Part shown: piece by piece, positions 36,620 to 48,700 of the stretch | Layout: each line of letters opens with the position of its first letter | Numbering within the stretch: position 1 is the stretch's first letter | Source of the DNA: Rhodeus uyekii | Taxonomy: Eukaryota > Chordata > Actinopteri > Cypriniformes > Acheilognathidae | Assembly: GCA_037043235.1 (NCBI GenBank) | Contig: JAWRVZ010000075.1 | Location: 2,691,501-2,755,500, forward strand | Direction of reading: 5' to 3' | DNA: 64,000 nt | The notes under the pieces: generated by a model | What the model saw: the letters and a program-made list of their open reading frames with translations, nothing else | Databases searched by the model: none | What the model was told of the DNA's origin: nothing | Program-made: the position numbers and the translations under genes

Positions 36620-36890
36620 GTTCTTTTGAACTCTGTTTGTCAAAAAATCCTGAAAAGATTTATTACGACTTCCACAAAAATATGAAGCAGCACAACCGTT
36701 TTCAATATTAATAATGAGAAACGTTTCTTGAGCAGCAAATCATCGTATTAGAATGATTTCTGAAGGATCATGTGACACTGAAGAATGGAGTAATGATGCT
36801 GAAAATACAGCTTTTCCATCAAAGGAATAAATGAAATTTTCAAATATATTAAAATAGAAAAAGTTATTTTAAATTGTAATAATAGGTAAG
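36620..36890. repeat. Old fish interspersed repeat, second copy
   Basis: 'gtttcttgagcagcaaatca', 'gaatgatttctgaaggatca' and 'ctgaagaatggagtaatgat' are the inverted counterpart of words at 29140-29190 and match 14800-14840. Confidence 0.6.
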
Positions 36891-37815
36891 TTCAGCTAAC
36901 TAGAGTGAGGAACACATATACTGGATTTTAGCATCTGTAAGACTTTAACAGTACCTATTGCAAATGAAGTCGTCTCTAGAATAATGTATCATTTATCACA
37001 TTCTTTAGAAAAGAAAACACATTGCCGCTTGGCACAAACAGATGGAAATGTGATATTAAGATACATGAACAAAGCCGATAACAGACATCCAATCCACTTA
37101 AACCAATGCAAAACAAGGAATTATATATTTTTTAAATAAAGCGTTCTCTTCTCAGAGATGGCGTGAAGTGATATTACCAGCTTTCTCTCCAACTGGATCT
37201 TTACAGGAATGAGATTAACAGCCGGTGATCGTGTGGCGTTATGAACATCAGCTTAAATGTGGTGGGTGAAGAACGAACAAACACGCGCTCTTATTTGCTT
37301 CAGTGTGAACTCAGACAGTCATCTAAACCCTGAAAAAAGGCTGTGAAAGCCGTAATTGGCAGGCTGCTCCCATTCCCAAGCATCTTCTATTAAATTTTAG
37401 AGTGCCAGGGAGCACTTTCATTTTGCTTTAATGAAGTTTTTAAAAGTTTGACTGATCTTCCGCGTAAGTCATCCAGAATGCCAGACCATTTGTGCTCGCT
37501 TCCCACTTTTTTTTTCATTATCGCTCTCTGTTATGACTCTCTTTCTCTGCATCTCTGCCATTTTATTATGAAGGATAGATCCCCCATTCTTCATGGCCAG
37601 GGCCTCCATCATTTTGTTGGCTTTTTATTATTATTTTTTATATTTTTTTAACAGAAGAGCTGTATGTACACCTACAACGCATGTTTTAAAAGGATTAACA
37701 GACATAGAACGGCATTTCTGGAAATAAAAAAAGGTTCAATTCATTAAAAATAATTAGTTTGTTTTGGTCTTGATGGTGGATTCAACCACACAGAATACAC
37801 TAAAATACCATAATA
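36891..37815. other. Unique sequence with candidate regulatory block
   Basis: 37140-37440 is balanced and repeat-free, containing 'gccgtaattggcaggctgct' and TAAA/TAAT-rich text. No gene seen. Confidence 0.3.
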
Positions 37816-37817
37816 AT

Positions 37818-37950
37818 CAGTGTTGGGGAAAGTTACTTTCAAAAGTAGTACATTACAATATTTCATTACTTACAAAATTGTATTACTTGGTTACATTTTA
37901 AGCAAAGTAATGCATAGTGTTACATTTGTGTTACTTTTGTGTCACTTTCT
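37818..37950. repeat. 'cagtgttggggaaagttac' element fragment
   Basis: Same start as the repeat at 23873, followed by alternating 'gttacttttg' words. Only the left portion is recognised. Confidence 0.5.
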
Positions 37951-38019
37951 CTTGCTTGTTTGTTTTTTAGTAACAAAAAAAGTTTTATTTTTAGCAAATC
38001 TAAAAGCTCTTTCACACCT

Positions 38020-38276
38020 AGGGCCTGTTTACAGCTGGTATTAAGAGGCATTTTGGACTTTTTGCAAGCACAATGTTCTCTTCATTCCTGATTTCGAACA
38101 CACACTCACAGCGTTCGGCTGGTCTTGGGTCTATCAGAGCAGAAACTTATTTTTCTGTTGTCTGAAATTACACACACATTTACCAGCCAATAAACCTGCC
38201 CTCGAAGAAATCAGGACAGAAGTGGTAGAAAGTAGACCAAAGAGACGGATTAAAGAAACCAGGTGTAAATGGTGCC
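38020..38276. mobile_element. MITE F, copy 3 (short)
   Basis: Starts 'agggcctgtttacagctggt' and ends 'aaaccaggtgtaaatggtgcc'. The sub-end 'aatcaggacagaagtggtag' also occurs in the copies at 24295 and 59976. Most of the interior is deleted. Confidence 0.6.
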
Positions 38277-39471
38277 GAAAAGATAAATGAATAAATGCTA
38301 AATGCCAAATAAAAGATAAATGCCTCACGCTGAAACAAATACAAATAAAAATTCTGGATCACAGAAGAATAGGACGCAAGAGAAGAAGGTTCAACGCTCT
38401 TACATTTGTAATAAAAATGAAACACAAAATTAACCAAAGTCATTTTCGCTTAATAGTATGGTTTCATTGAAGGTTCAAGACATTCGACATCAAAGTAAGA
38501 GTAAATGCATAAAGTATATTTGTATTTAACATTTAGTTATTGCAGGTTTGCGTAATATGTTTTTGTGTAAGTGAGGTGAGTAAATGCATGTTCACATTTA
38601 ATCTAAAACTAAAAAACCATCATGTTCGCCTTTGCACTCACTGTCAATATTTTCCAGGAGAGCTGTCAGTCAATACATGGTAAAAACAAGGTAATTTGAG
38701 TTACTTATTTGAAAAAGTATTTTCAAAATAAGTGGTGTGTTACTTTACTCGTTATAGCAGCCACTCAGAACAACTTAGCAATTGCATGGCGACACCTGCG
38801 AAAACATCTAGTGTAGCAACGCCTCACTAACCAGACAAAGCTTCACAGTCTCAGGTTTTGTGCAGGTAAGCACCGCTCACATGCTCTTAATCAAATGCAA
38901 ACATGTAATGCTAGAATAGCTCTACAAGATACAATGAATCTTCATAGACATACAGTTTTGTAAAAGGTTTGTACACTAAACACACCAATACATGGCTGCA
39001 ACTTGAATGACAATGCCAAATAGATGAAACAAATGCAAACAGATAAAGACTAGTAATGTTTGAGAAGTGTGTGAAAGGGTTAACAGCATTTGCACTTTAC
39101 AACGAGGTTCAATTTGTAGGTTATAACGTTATTTTCGAATACATTGCAAGTTGAATATATTGACTTGTTGTAACATTGTATTTTAATAGTATTATCATCA
39201 TTACTATTAATATAATGTCATGAAAAAACACGAATTAGCAACAGACAACTGTATATTTAAAAATATACATAAGCCTACATTAGCACACTGTTCATTGTTA
39301 GACCATGCATAATCCTAATGCATTAACAAATGTTAATTGTAATTAATGTGAAGCGATACTGAAGTGTCAAAGTGACTGGAAGTCATTCACTATCAATGAG
39401 AGTTGGCAGATAATATAAGCATCAGAAACTACTGGTGATGCAACCAAATTGGGCGTTCAACCTTATGCAAA
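38277..39471. other. AT-rich sequence, nothing recognised
   Basis: No gene or repeat family supported. Confidence 0.4.
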
Positions 39472-39473
39472 TA

Positions 39474-40227
39474 CAGTAATACGAGTTTACGAGTTTAATT
39501 TGTTCCAAGAGCGAGCTCGTAAACCAAAAAAAAATTCCCCAAAAGAATGCACTAAAAATCAATTAATTCGTAACACATGACCACAAATGCCCATTTTAAA
39601 TATATATTTTTTTGATTTTACCCTATTAATTGCAGTTAAAATTGTAACCATTAAGATCTCATATAAATACTAATTAATAATTGACAATTAAACTCTAAAA
39701 GTACTTGACAATTTACTGTAATGCACTTCAGGTTTGAGCAGCCTGCTTGGAGGAGAGAGAGGAGGGAGGAGGGGGGAGCAGGGAAAGCAAGGATTCAAGA
39801 GCAAATGAGTGAATTTATTATAATAGTGCAGAAAACAAACGAAGTGATAATCCAGAGTTAAAGTTGTGTATTTCACTACATGAACAATAGCGATCATAAT
39901 TAATTAATATTTAGAATATGAGGTAAAAACTTCTGTAAATCACTTATAAAAGTATCACTGTGGTGAATGATGCAGCCAATGAATGAGTTAAGGGGTTATA
40001 AAGGGGTTGGAACCTCCTGACTGTGTTATGAGAGGCTGTCATTAGGATATTTCATGTAAAAATGCGCACAAGGATGCTGAGCGTTAGGACTTTTTCACAC
40101 AAAAACTGTGCGTGGGTGAGGGAAATTTTCTCGTACACGATACAATGCTCGTACACCGATTCGACCCTCCATGCTCGTACACCGATTTGCTCGTATACCA
40201 AGTCGCTCGTAAACCGGGGTATTACTG
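39474..40227 (-). mobile_element. Pogo/Tigger-like nonautonomous element, copy 3
   Basis: Opposite orientation to copies 1 and 2, flanked by TA (39472-39473 and 40228-40229). Its minus strand carries the same head and the 'cgagcatggagggtcgaat' duplication seen in copy 2. The CT-rich leader is expanded into a pure purine tract on the plus strand at about 39749-39785. No transposase. Confidence 0.8.
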
Positions 40228-42378
40228 TACACATGGAGTGAAGTAGCGGTGAAAGTGTGAATAGTGACGCTCATGTGAAGCTTTAGTTGGATATATAAGT
40301 CAAGTAGAAAGACATCAAAGCAGGTTGGTCCATAATAACAGTTCATCTGCAAGGCTACCCAAAAATAAATAAATATTACAATTCCAAATAAAGGAACTAA
40401 ATGCATTAATGTGCAGGAATTACAAGTTGTATTGATGGTGTTATGGTTTGTAAATTCCCTCCACAGTAAATTTGTCCACACAAGTGTCCACAGACAATGT
40501 CCTTTTTGCAGTCATGGTGGAAAAAAACCCGAAGCATTTGAAGGCCTTAGGCTTCCACTAATACAAAAAGTCTAATCAGAGCAGCAATCCCTGATGTTAA
40601 TGAAGGTGTCACACATTGCACAAAGAAAGTTGTGCCTGGCAATCTTCCATTTTTCGGCTGCCTACACCAGTGACATTTCATCTCACATTCAAAGAGCGCC
40701 TGGGCCCTTAATGAAATGCATAATTAACATATTCTAATTGTGCTGAGCTCGGTGATGGTTTTGACAGAGCTCACTTTCCATGTCTAATTCAATGCTAATT
40801 TAATCTGTTCTTTTCCCGGCGACATGACCTTTCTTGATTGAGTTTCACCGCAAAGAATTTTTTGATGGATTGATTTATCAACCTCTTGGAATGCAACAAA
40901 AGCATCACTTTGAGACAGGAATGGGGGGGGGGGGGGGGTCTTCAATGGGGGAAAAACTGAGAATGAAGACAAAATCAAGAAACAAAAGAGGGGAAAAAAG
41001 CTAAATTAAAAAGGAATAAAGTCAAGCAAACTGAAAAATGTTTCTCATGAATTACTGTGCTATTAACCCCTAGTGCACAGATTCACTCATCGTCATCCGG
41101 AACTGTAATGGCGAATTTTCCCAGCCATTTAATCTCACTTGCTGAGTGTCAGTAAACCAGTGAAGTTGCATTGCCTTTTTCACACTGATTATTTGGCACA
41201 ATGGAGGCGTCCTTGTACAAATAGTCCATAAATATATTGTATGCATATTCCCTATAACGCAACTGATAAAACCCTGATAAGCACCTAAAGACTCAATTCA
41301 GACTCCTGTGATGGCTTAAGTGGCTCACAAGTTGGTCTCTAAAGTGGCTCACACAAGTCATTCCTTCCTTTCACATGAAAGTGAAGAAAACTGAAGAAAA
41401 AAATATTAGTATGACACAATAACATTGTAATATTTTACAGAGTTCTGCTATATTGCAATAACAAAAAAATGCAGCGTCAATAGACAGTGGGCCTTATCAC
41501 TACACTACTAAAGTTATAATATTATTAAAATGATTTAAATGTCATTTAAAATATCTTTTCTAAATTTTAGAAAGAATGAATAGGAAATAATAATTCAGAG
41601 CACATAAATCATCTTCTTATGGGGTTGAATTTACATTAAGACAGCAAAAAACAATTAAAACAGTGAACAAACAGGACAATTAAATCATTCATCACAATTA
41701 TTCGTGTCAATTAATCACTAGCAAAAAATGTGAGTGTGACAATCTTATTAATTGCTGAAAATAATCAAATTAAATGATTGACATATAACTCTGTGTATAA
41801 CAGGTGTTTAAATCTGCAGAACTTCCTATGCCAGCAGATTCGGTGTGGATCCGTCCAGGAAAACTGTCTTTACCCTGTAATTTGTCTGGATAATAGAAGC
41901 CTTCTGTACAACTAACCCTGCTGGTATAACGTCACAATACCAGTGACCTTAAGCCACTGCATTTGGAAACACTTTGTCACACTTAAAATGTCTCAAAATA
42001 TCAAATCAAGTGTCATCCGTGATCAAATGCTGGAGCAGTTTTCAGAACTCATTTTTCAGGGATTTTTTTTTGTGTGCCTTCTTTTAACCAGCTGGTCCCA
42101 TGGTAATTTTTAGTGGATGTTTGAAGTCAATTCTCCCCAAGTTCAAGTCTTACTAGATAGCAACCACTGGTGTAGTTCATTACAGTAACGGTCCACTAAA
42201 ATTTCACATCCAAAATGTGTGCAAACAGTATATAGTTCTATTAATGAAACCTAACATCTTTTTTTGTGAAATGCTTTGTTTGAGAAGTGTCATGCAAAAG
42301 AAGAATTCTATGATAATTTGTTGCATAACAGACACAAATATTATCAAATATTAAATATTTGTCAGTTCACTACATATA
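40228..42378. other. Unique region with candidate regulatory block
   Basis: 40600-41250 is repeat-poor. 40690-40805 is dense in TAAT words, including a POU/homeodomain-like ATGCATAATTAA at 40716-40727. A G16 run lies at 40923-40938. From 41380 to 42378 the sequence is AT-rich and unremarkable. Confidence 0.4.
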
Positions 42379-42655
42379 GTTTGGGTCACACTATATATTA
42401 GGTGTCTTTGATGTACTAACATTAAAAAAAATAGTAAAACAATATACAAAATTTTGTTCACATCATATTGATGTTATTGAGGTGGGATTTGAGTAAGGTT
42501 AGGGACAGGTTTTGCTGGTGTCTTTAGGTTAAGGTGTAAGGGAAGTACAACGTAAAAAAACATGTATGTACACAATAAGTGCATTATGTCAAATTATTAA
42601 TTCCAATGTCAGTACATAGTAATTAAAGACACTTTATATAAAGTTTTGGGCCCTA
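42379..42655. mobile_element. Short inverted-repeat MITE with G-rich centre
   Basis: Left 'tattaggtgtctttgatgta' is the approximate inverse of right 'tagtaattaaagacacttta'. The centre has 'gtaaggttagggacaggttt'. About 275 bp with no coding capacity. Confidence 0.5.
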
Positions 42656-44640
42656 GTCTGAATCTACTTTGTCTTGATTCAAGACAACATTTTATGTATT
42701 CAGCTGCAAATTAACACTGAAAAAGTCCCCATTTGAGAGAAAACAACAACAGAAAACTTCACCAGCCTTCCATCTCAAAACAAGTCGGGTCTTTCTATGT
42801 CACCCCTTTATTTTGAAGAACTGCAAGTTCACTAAACTGCTCTCTGTTTCCCATTCGCACAGCGAACATTGCGATTGCACCTCAGGATGGAGCTTTCAGC
42901 CCACTCAGAGACCTGAGAGAAGCATACGACAGCTCATAATCCAGCAGCGCTACAGTAATTCCCTTCACCTGCCATTTTGCTTACCCCACATTTAGAGTAG
43001 AGTTAGCGCAGAGAGATGCTGGGGAACTGCGTTCAGACTGCAGCTGTCTATCTTTGGGAGAGACGAGGGATTATACGTTCGCTCGTATGCACACACACAC
43101 AACCGTAATTGCAACACTGCCGGGCCCGCCCTCATTTGCATCTTTCTCTTCCGCAGACTTTGATTGGCAGCTGTACATGAAATGCCACATCAGTTGAAAG
43201 TATGTTGTGAGCTGGCACTAACGATCCCCATGGCTCCGGGGAGACCTGCCATATTGTAATTTGGTTATCAGGCATGAAGGAAATAATTCTAAGTGCCAGG
43301 ATATGTGAGACAGAATAAATGCTTCGGTGCCACACGTTGCCCAGGGTGACAGTTTTTATTTAATGTACAAGAGGCTCCTGTTGCCAGCAGCATTTGGGTA
43401 GGGGATCAGCAGAAGCAGAATCTCTCAGTCTTTCCATGGATTGGAATAGAGAGTGGAAGGAGGAGCAGGGGTGGGAATGTCGACAGCGGAAGAGCGTAAT
43501 TTTATAAGGCAGGTGTCCGTCTCCAGAAATTCTGTACGCTGCAAAATCTGTAATTACCTCCTCAGTGTTTCCATAGGATGACAGAAGCGGGGGCCTCCCG
43601 TAGAGATGATGCTGAATTGCAGGACAGACTAGCAGAGATCCGCGAAAGACTGGGAAAGATTGCCTCGTGCGCCCTGGCGGTTGAAGGGTGGAACTGCTCG
43701 TGGCTTTCTCTTGAGCGGGTGAGGCCTTATTTGTTTTGATGTGCTGTTTTTGCATGGGGAGCCAGACCCCTTGAGATGGAGCTGTCACACTGCAAAGAGA
43801 GGCCCTTGACGCTGGCAGCAACCCCCGGGCAAAATGAAAACAAGTAAGTGGCATAGATGGAGGACGCCAACTTGCCTTTTTCCTGAGCAATCCAATGAGA
43901 GTGAAGCAGTCCAAACTCACAATGCAGTACCAGGTGTAATCAATGCTTGCTGATCAACTTTATGAAAAGTAATTGGGAGAAAGTTGCACATCATTCGACA
44001 GGTAAACACGTACAGAAATGCATGCACTGATCAAGAGGTCTTCGGAAAGACGAGGTACACAATCAAGAATTCACATGGTGTCTTGGGTACAGCCAACCCC
44101 TGCCTCACACAATTAAGCTAATTATTAATGAATTCAAGGGTTAAGTGAGCAGCCCCTGCCAAGATCCTTCAAGTGAGCTGAGTGAAAGGCGCGAATCCTG
44201 ACATTCCCCGGCCAAGCACGGTTCGTTTGTCCGTAGGGATAGAAGCTGCTCAGTTCCAAATGCCATGTGTGGGGGACACGCACAATGGGCTCTGTGCGCT
44301 GCTATTATCCGTGGTGTCAGCAGCCTGTGCCCTCCTGCGTGAAGAGGTCTCCTTGTCAGCAACCATGCCACTCTGCAACAAATCATTTGGTAGTCTGTCA
44401 ATTTCCACAACGTTATCGAACCTGGTGTAAAAATAGCAGACAGACCCGTCATCCAGAACCTATCCGCAACCTTACTCTTCATCCGCTGGAACCCAGTCCG
44501 AAGGAATCCAAACGGGTGGTGATTAAGGAACACATGAAAGTCACGTGTTCCCCACACTCCACACTTCCCCAAAGAGGCAAAACATGCAGAAACAAACATG
44601 CAAATGACTGCAGGATGCACAGAACTTGTTAAAAGTTAGA
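42656..44640. other. 2-kb repeat-poor, GC-richer block (candidate regulatory)
   Basis: The longest stretch in the intergenic part with balanced composition and no recognised transposon. 43130-43345 looks especially like a conserved noncoding element. Two long reverse-strand frames, 186 codons (43360-43920) and 159 codons (44141-44620), lack domain signatures and splice logic. I treat them as chance frames, or at most as part of an unannotated noncoding transcript. Confidence 0.35.
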
Positions 44641-44796
44641 ATTTCTTGCTTGCACAGATTCAGTCTACAGGGTCTGGGGTCAACAATTTATTAGACTCTA
44701 GGTTGGGTACTCAATATGGCCATCAGTTAGCCATAAGTTAAATTTTTGGCTATTACTGACAGATGTATACAAAGACAGATGTATACAGAGCATGTA

Positions 44797-44929
44797 TTCT
44801 GTAGCTCAATCAGTAGAGCACTGCCACTTACACCGCCAAAATCATGGGTTCGATTTCCAGGGAAAGCAAGAAGTGTGTATCTTGAATGCATGTAAGTCGC
44901 TTTGGATAAAAGCGTCTGCCAAATGCATA
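44797..44929 (+). mobile_element. tRNA-derived SINE, copy 3 (best tail)
   Basis: 'gtagctcaatcagtagagca', box B-like 'gggttcgatttcc' and the full tail 'gtcgctttggataaaagcgt' are all present, ending 'gccaaatgcat'. The reference copy for comparing the deletion in copy 1. Confidence 0.85.
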
Positions 44930-46639
44930 TCAAAGATACACCCATGTTATCTTCATTGACCCAGGTACAAAAGCATTGACAAAAATCTTCTGTGGAAGAA
45001 ATTGACTGACCTGAATGATGCCAAGACATGAACAATATCCCTCCGACTCCTATGCAAATCACATGTGCCTACATCTACTGAAAAGCCTTGTCAGAAAAGT
45101 CAAAGCTATTGCAGCAGCAAAAGAAGGATAGGTGTGGTTTTAAGGTGCCATATAGTTTATGGTTTTATTGCACAAACCAAACCCATTGCTCATTAGACAT
45201 AAAAAAAAAAAACTCCCATCGCTTCAGGAGAATGTACGTCCAAAAGCAAAGCTCCGGCCCTTGGTCACAGAGACTGACTGGTTGACAGGGTGAGGAGAGC
45301 TGATTGATCTGATGACAGATCCTTCTGAACCTCAGCTCCATTCTGCTCTCTGCGGCGATATCTGTGGAGATCATTGCAGGGTTGATACCTGATCAAAAAG
45401 GCCTCTGAACTGCCAAACACGGGGCATCATTAGCAGAAGCTGCCCGTCGCTGGGGAGATGTCGGCTGGACGATGGCCATGTGGTGTTGATGCCTGGGGAG
45501 ACGTCTGGCGATGGGGGTGGTCGGTGTGTGCGAAAGGTCTGCTGTTAACTATCAGCCAGCAACTCAGCCGTCAGCTCTCGTACGAAGAGGACTGAAAGAG
45601 CTAAATACACCTTGCACAACCAAACAACTTTAAGACTCGCTTCTAAAACATTGCATTTTACACTATCCGTTTACATATTAAAAGTGATATTTGAAGCTTA
45701 GTTAAAACATATTAACAACAATGGGGTGTGGGGCTTGCTGGTCTACAATTACTACAATAAAAATAGCAAAAAGTGAGAGTTTTAGCCTATAGTCTATTCT
45801 CTTTTCTACCCACAAGCTCTTTTTGACAATCCGGCACAATTAAAATGGTGTTTGCCTAACAAAAGCAAAGTCAAACACAGTCCAAGGGCATACTGTAAAT
45901 CTGCAGCGCTAATTTTCACAATACTGAAATATCAAAATGTGTGGATATTTTATTGCAGCCTCTTGCAATGCATGACAGTATCTTTTATGAGCTCTTTGTT
46001 TTCACCCTTGGCACTGATAGACAAACTCATATGCGTTTCTGGAGATGGGAAACATTGCAAGCATTTGCAGATATGCCCGAGAGGATTAGATGGTAAACCA
46101 TCAGTTTGAGGGGAGAAATAGACTTTGCCAGTGGTAGTTTTTGAGATGTGAGAGCTTGTTTATGTTGCCATTTTAAGCCTAACTCTCGCTGACAAAAGAA
46201 ACCAGATTGAATCACTTATAATTATGTTACAATAACGTTTTTTTCTTTGAATAAAAAGACTCCCTTTACCTTAAATTATTGATTTTGAAGACCAGATACA
46301 CTAGATGGAGCAGCATCCTCTTTAAAAGTCAAAACGTAAATGTAGACGTACAACGAAATTAATTACATACTGTGTTTTTTTTGTTTCCACAAATGCTATG
46401 CAACTGGGTTGTATTTCCAGTTATCTTCAAGAAACGAGAATTAGAAGTGCATGGTTATATGTTCTTACACACGGTCATTGTCTTAAATTGACATTGGGTC
46501 AGTTTGAATATCCCCAATAGAGAATGAATTTTGAGAGCAAATTACAACCTCAATGTCAGTCTTTTTCAAACACAAAGCCATCGTATGACGTTAGAAGTCT
46601 TGGTATATTGCACCAAATGGAGCTTTTGACTATAAGAAT
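44930..46639. other. Unique sequence, partly repeat-poor
   Basis: 45280-45560 is GC-richer and repeat-free (candidate regulatory). The remainder is AT-rich with scattered short frames. Confidence 0.35.
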
Positions 46640-46757
46640 ATTGCTCAGACATTCTCCTTTTGTGTTACATGCCAAAGAAAAATAGCCCGCTGTTTTAGAA
46701 CGACATGAGTATGGTGAGTATGACAGATTTTTCCTTTTTGAGCGAAATAACCTTTTA
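46640..46757. repeat. Diverged right half of family A MITE
   Basis: 'ctccttttgtgttacatgcc', 'agaacgacatgagtatggtg' and 'tttgagcgaaataacctttt' follow the order of the family A right arm. Strongly diverged. Confidence 0.4.
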
Positions 46758-47470
46758 ACAAATGCAACAAAGTAGTATTTGTGAATTCAACCCTCCTCAT
46801 TTAAAACTTTCCAGAATGAAAAACAAATGGTGCAGATACCAAAAGTATTGCAAGAGAGAACACAAGCAAGTACAGTCTCCAGAAGAGAGTGACTGCCTTG
46901 GCTTCAGTCTTATCGTCTGTGATTTCGCGGACTTCAAACAATCACGCCGCGCTCTTGATGCAGGCGTGGCGGAGCGGATCTTCACATTTAGCTTTGACAT
47001 CTTAGACAATTGGGAAGAGAAAGGCAACCTTCACAACTTTGAAGCACACATGAAACTTAGATCAACTGTATTTTTAAAGGTGCGGCGGGGGGACTCGCCA
47101 TCCTCAAACCAGGCCTAAATCAACATTTCAAAGTCTCCACTGAGCTCTTCACTTCTGAGTCGGATCACAGAGCTGTGGATTGGCAAGGCCTCATTTACAT
47201 GGTTCTGAAACAGACGGCTACTTCATCTCGCAGAGAGGAGGGGGGGAATTCTATCAAGCACACTTTATAAAGCCTAAAAATATAGCTATTTCTTCCACAG
47301 ACGGAAGCAGCGCTGAAAAATAACTACACTTCAAGATCAAAGGTGGGCATAATTGATATGTTACATCTGCGCAAATAGAGCAGAAGTGGGCGGCCCGCTG
47401 AACGATAACCAATAGTCACACGGGACGGTAGGGGTGGGTGGTCTCACTCGGGAGTCCTTTTAGTGATCAG
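46758..47470. other. Repeat-poor block (candidate regulatory)
   Basis: 46860-47140 is balanced, with a 118-codon + frame and an overlapping 76-codon - frame, neither recognisable. Likely noncoding. Confidence 0.3.
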
Positions 47471-48700
47471 TACATATCATGATCTTTTTAAGGAAGTTTA
47501 ACAAAACAATAATAATGTGGTAATACCCATTTATGAATAACCCCGTGAATTGAATAATGTACTTTATATCATTTTCAACTTGATGGACCAATGGATGAGC
47601 TCTTATGTTTTGACTTTCAACGTGGAGCAGTGCAAACTGGTGCAACACTGTTGTGTCTTTGTGTCATTTTTATTTAGACGTTAAATAGTTCATTAAGTTT
47701 TAGTTTTAGTTTTTCATTTAATTTTCAGTTAATGTTTATTTTACTGAAATTAAAAAAAATTTAATGCCGCGTTAGTTTTAGATTCCCATGAACATGTTTT
47801 TTATGGTTTTAGTTTTTGATTTCAATGAACAGAGTTTTTGATTTCGCATCTCATTCAAACTGAATATGTACATTTTAACAAACAAATCGTGATTCATTAA
47901 TAACTTTCGTAATGAAATTTATTCAAAATTTACGAAAAAATGTATTCAACCCAATCCACACCTATATGCAAAACTCACTTTCTCTGTGTTCATTATAAAC
48001 GTTATTCATAGTTATTCATCCTAAACATATATAAAAAAGTAAGAAAAGGTATGATATAGCTCAAGCTGTGAGGGGCTTTTGTATAAAAATGCAGATATGC
48101 CCATGCACAGCTGGTTATTGAATGGTCCAGTCATCTGTAGGTCTATATAAAGGTGTTTAAACTTAGTTTTGAGGGCGACACACTTGGCATCGCTGGATCT
48201 TGCTGAATAAGCGCAGCCTTAATCTTGAACACAACAAATTAACTAAAGGTAATCTAGCATGTAAGCTCTGCGCCTGCGCCTTCTGTCTGTACCATCCAGA
48301 GTGTTTTGCTCACTTTCATCACTTGCGACTTTATCCTTGTGCACTGATTTGTTTCGTTAAGCCGAACAGCCAATCAGAGCTCTGTCTCTCACTGACGGCC
48401 TGATTCAACATGCTGAATTTGACTAGAGTCAACAAACAAAGCCAACCTATGCTCAAAAGTGGCACTGGTGACCCAATGGCCGCCCGTCGGCTTGGTGTGT
48501 CCCGGCCTTTAGAGAGCGTCATAAGTTTGCCTTGACAAAAGCACTTAGATGAAGATGGTTTGAGCAGGTTTTTGGCAAATTACTAACCTCAGGCACACGG
48601 TCAGTTATTTCAATTCTCACGCGGCAAGGGTAAAGTACAAAAGTCAAGTACAAATTCATTTGCATTCGAAGGACGACATTTTTCATGATAAGATCTCTTT
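47471..48700. other. AT-rich sequence, nothing recognised
   Basis: 47680-47830 repeats 'agttttagtttttcat'-like words, a low-complexity fish repeat style. No gene supported. Confidence 0.4.

Noticed and set aside
43360..43920. 186-codon reverse-strand ORF as a gene
   Set aside because: No recognisable domain, irregular composition rich in Ser/Pro/His/Cys, and the length is within chance expectation for six frames of 64 kb with locally balanced GC.
44141..44620. 159-codon reverse-strand ORF as a gene
   Set aside because: No family signature, overlapped by 82- and 121-codon frames on the other strand, which indicates stop-poor composition rather than coding.
44797..44870. tRNA gene
   Set aside because: Box A- and B-like motifs are present but acceptor-stem pairing is absent and the sequence continues into the SINE tail; the same head recurs at 6171 and 52704.
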